Shown: positions 60,504-64,000 of the stretch, one piece after another
Layout of the letters: each line of letters starts with the position of its first letter
Numbering within the stretch: position 1 is the stretch's first letter
Origin: Rostratula benghalensis
Taxonomy: Eukaryota; Chordata; Aves; Charadriiformes; Rostratulidae
Direction of reading: 5' to 3'
Length of the DNA stretch: 64,000 nucleotides
NCBI GenBank assembly: GCA_013399305.1
Contig: VXAI01000377.1
Location: forward strand, 558,001 to 622,000
Program-made: the position numbers and the translations under genes
The notes under the pieces: generated by a model
Seen by the model: the letters and a program-made list of their open reading frames with translations, nothing else
Told to the model about the DNA's origin: nothing
Databases searched by the model: none

Positions 60504-61889
60504 AAATTAGATAAAAAGCCCATAATCTTATGAGGAGTACCATTCACGTTCAGTAACAATATTTGACCTGAGGCTAACACAGTGACATTATTTACATTGG
60601 TAGCTCAATTTTCAGTAGGTTGAAATACTGGTGCAGCAATACTGCTGCAAGGAGGCTTGTAGAGCTTCAGTATATTTTTCTCTGTAGGAGAGAAATAGTG
60701 GATTTATGTCTGAACAACAGCTAACATGATCTCATTTCTTTCAGCTCTAGAATGAAGCTGGCACATCTTTCAGTAGAACAGACTTCTCTCAATTCACAAT
60801 CCAGAATTTTTGAGAGGAGACCAAAAAATCTAACAGAACCTAACACAGACTTTGTGGAATCAAATCCCTACACAGAACTTTTTTTCATCCCAAAGAGTTC
60901 ATTCAAAATACATGTGCAGTTTTTCCCAGTCCATTCTACAGGGACTCAAATGTCAGCAATTCCAGCTGGTCAGAGAATGAAACCCACAAAACTACTTCTA
61001 ATTATTAAAAAGAAATTCTTCATCCAGTAAATAAAGACCTAGACAGAATGCAAGGTAGAGAAAATACTGCATTTCTTCTATTACAAGTATTTACAGCATT
61101 GCTACGTCAATCCTATTTTATGCACTTCCCATTTAACAGTGCAGAGATGGCAGTTTTTTGAGAAACAGAAGTGGTATTTCTTATCATGCTACTTTAATTG
61201 CACAAAAAATGGGCAGAGGAAGAATACTGTGAAAATGCTACTATACCATTTCTTACTCTTTTCATGCTGTCATAGTTCAAAAGCAAAGGACAAATTTATG
61301 TAACCTTGTTTTTTTCATGCAAGGCGTTAAGGTTCGGAGTGTACCATTGTTATACTTGTGTGTCAAAGTTAATTTTAAGTCAGAGTTTATAATTTGTGAA
61401 ATGCAGCTGTAATGGCAGAGGATATCAGAGTATAAGCTTCCAATACTCATTGTGGTTTACAGTAATTTGGTGATAAATACTTGTACAAAATATTTGTGCA
61501 GTGGAAAAGTTTCCCAATCACTTTTTCAGACTATTCTTCATGCCTTACAATTTTTAAATTTGTTTTTTAGTAAATAATTATGCTTGTTCTGGTCTTTGTC
61601 ATATTATGTATTCTGCTGATAAGACCCTGAATATTTGGTATACACACACAACATTTTTCAAGGTTCGTTATATGCCCATCTAGAGGCAGATGCCACAAAA
61701 GTCCTCTAGAAATAAAGAAGCTATGCAGCTGCACCTGCATCGCATTTTGTTATGCCATGACAGCATTATTTCATGCAAATAAACTCATTTTCATCTCCTG
61801 GGGCACCAGAATGCCAGCTGCCACCACTGCACTGCAACTAGTAATAATATACAACATGTACTAGAGCTACAGTTGTAATGTCAGGAGGT

Positions 61890-61944
61890 GGACACAATGA
61901 TCCTTATGAGTCCCTTCCAACTCACAATACTCTGTGATTCTGTA
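61890..61944 (+). mobile_element. CR1 3'-tail fragment
   Basis: 'ggacacaatgatccttatgagtcccttccaactcacaatactctgtgattctgta' is the terminal block and octamer tail of a CR1. Only about 55 bp are present. Confidence 0.75.
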
Positions 61945-64000
61945 TCTTTCATGACCTTTCCTAATGGCAATTCTATATAGAGCTACAAAAACATTTCAAG
62001 ACTCACCTAGTACGATGCTCAGTGAGGGCTAAATGGTCAAAGCTGAAAAGACAGTCACTACCACCAGCTGCTCCATTAAAATACTAATACTGCAGTTAAT
62101 CATTGTATATTTATTAGACTAGTTGTCTTTGTAACAAAATTAATAAAGTACATTTTATATTCTTAATGATGTAAATATCTATGAACAACATTAAATTAAT
62201 TTTTAGAAAGATGTTTTAAGCCTTTAAGTCAAGACATAAATTCATCTTACCCACTCCTAGAATTTACTTGCAGTGAAAGCAGTTTAATACTTCTCATTCT
62301 AAAGAGCGACCATGTTTGCTAGAAACTGGAAAGCTGGGAAGTCTCAATAAATGCATAGGAACAACAATTAATGTCTTTTTGTTGGTGTTCATGTACCATT
62401 AACAAGAACAAACCCTATACTAATCAATATATATGCTAGCTCCATTGTTAATGCAGTCATCTGGAAAAAGTAATGTTATTAATATTAGACTGTCTTCTGC
62501 CTGTATATAAGGTTAACCTCTGTGCAATTTTTACTTTATGACCTTCAATCTGCAAATGAATATTTTCATATGTTCACAAGCACAATTCAATTACAACAGA
62601 AGAGAAACTGTGGCACCTAAAAATCAATAGCCCATTATAATCTCCCATGATGGACAATTCTAACTCTATTTTCATTTATTGAAATGTGATACTACATGCT
62701 ATCATAGTGCAAGCCTGGAAAATACTACAGGCTTTTTCTCAGTTTCACTGAGGTCAGCAGCACGATCTTATCCACCACTGCAATCCTACACAGTAAACAA
62801 ACCAAATTCACTAACTTTACAATGAGAGCTAAGAGTACTCTGGGAGAAAGCCCAGTAAATCAAAGTGCTTGCCAGCCAAGAAAGCATGTTGCGCAAGAAA
62901 AGGTTGTTACTTTACAGCAATTTTTTTTCTTTTTTTTTTAGTTTTCAAATAAAACTCATTTATTACAGTTTTATGACTTTATGGAACAACATCTAACTTC
63001 TGTTGCAGGCTGGATTGCTGAGAATTTCTAAGCAGGAGACTGGAAACTGTCACTATTTGAATTAATAGTATGTGTTACTAATATATTAAATTATCTAAAC
63101 AGCTTAATAGATTCATTTTACATTGCTTTATGTCATGAAGCCAGTGTTGCAACCATGATTCTTTCAAGCCAGCTGCATGTTTAGTTGCCAGCAGGGAACG
63201 GAAGTTTTGTCAAAGGAACAGTCACCAGTTTTACCAGTCTTGCACTCAAAAAAACTCCCCCAGTCTGGGTTCCAACTAAAACACTGAGCTACAGCACTGT
63301 ATCTGAAACCAATTTTGCACTACCTAAAGGTTTCAAAACAAATGGTCTACTTATAACAACTAGATAATTCATGCTACAGAACTATAATTTCCAAGATATG
63401 CACAGGCATCCCTTTATTAGGTCGTCTTTGCTTCATTGATTCAGGGTTACTTTATTGACACCAGGGGGCAGGAAAGATCCTTGAAAAAGACAACAGCTTC
63501 TTCGGAGATTAATTCAGCAACCAGACACACATCTCACCGAAGACACAGAGTGCAAGGGCAGCTAGACAAGACGCTAATTAGACACAGTAGAAGGGAAAAA
63601 AAATACTGAAAAGTTCTCTGTTTTCACACCAAAAAAATGCATCCCTGCAATGAAAAATACTTTCATAAATTGATTTCTATAGTAAACTGTACCGAAATAT
63701 GATGCAAAAAACAATTGAGCAAAATAACACTGACTGTTCACAGCAATTCCTTAGTTCACACCATCTGAATCAGAAGAGATTTGCACAGAGAAGTGCAGCT
63801 GAAGAACTTTGAGAGCACACGGCATTGGGAAGCGAAGCGTGGAAATCGGTATGACTGGCTTTTCACCTGGCAAACACACTACTGACCCACACTGAAGTGC
63901 CCATGCGGATCCACACTAACACAGCCACAGAACCAGAAGAGTGACAGCTGCCCATAGTTTCCAAAGGACTGGAGAAAAAGCTGCTCTCTTCCCAGAAAAA
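61945..64000. other. Unique non-coding DNA, CpG-richer at the right edge
   Basis: AT-rich and featureless until about 63450. From there to the end CpG dinucleotides become more frequent (for example in 63500-63545 and 63815-63910), and a good CTCF-like motif lies at 63458-63471. No gene is recognised. Confidence 0.55.
63458..63471 (+). promoter_or_regulatory. CTCF-like motif
   Basis: acaccagggggcag matches the CTCF core (CCACCAGGGGGC-type) closely. Binding cannot be inferred from sequence alone. Confidence 0.3.

Larger units (their letters stand above)
55778..61889. other. Unique non-coding DNA
   Basis: No transposon recognised over 6.1 kb. Simple repeats occur at 59670-59716 and 60481-60503. 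The protein-like but broken stretch at 57267-57570 is listed separately. Confidence 0.6.

Overview
The window looks like AT-rich, gene-poor nuclear DNA from a bird. The evidence is the repeat content. There are several CR1 LINE copies whose 3' ends carry the ATTCTATG/ATTCTGTG octamer tails and the 'ccttccaac' motif typical of birds. There are also three copies of one LTR whose minus-strand end starts TGTCCTGGTTT, a terminus familiar from avian endogenous retroviruses. Nothing bacterial, plasmid or phage is present: no operons, no ribosome binding sites, no CRISPR array, no tRNA or rRNA. The exact species cannot be read from the sequence. A non-galliform neognath is my guess from the mix of CR1 tails.

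Layout. 1-0.56 kb is unique DNA with a cluster of perfect stem-loops. 0.56-1.12 kb is a minus-strand CR1 with a large internal deletion. 4.77-5.43 kb is the first LTR copy. 5.84-5.94 kb is an exact 49-bp tandem duplication. 7.67-9.65 kb is the longest CR1 (plus strand), interrupted by a 100-bp minus-strand CR1 3' fragment. 12.86-13.61 kb is a solo LTR with a perfect 5-bp target duplication. 19.22-19.72, 26.42-26.67, 36.51-36.95 and 55.47-55.78 kb are 5'-truncated plus-strand CR1 ends. 26.72-27.25 kb is a second solo LTR with its own perfect 5-bp target duplication. 39.45 kb holds a 36-nt copy of the 5' end of U2 snRNA. The rest is unique or unrecognised non-coding DNA with scattered simple repeats.

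Genes. I find no complete protein-coding gene. Most open frames are short, chance-level, or lie inside CR1. The window is best read as intron or intergenic DNA. A few places deserve a test for exons. 28,961-29,028 (minus) is a 68-nt frame-open segment with a consensus donor and a fair acceptor. 33,846-34,154 and 57,267-57,570 read like protein but have no family I recognise. 20,808-20,825 is a microexon-like or recursive-splice-like arrangement, and 48,235/48,236 is a recursive-splice-like junction. Any of these may be chance.

I see no previously undescribed system. The best-supported observations are the two solo LTRs with intact target duplications, the truncated U2 copy whose only two mismatches are CpG decay, the internally deleted CR1, and the CR1-into-CR1 nesting.
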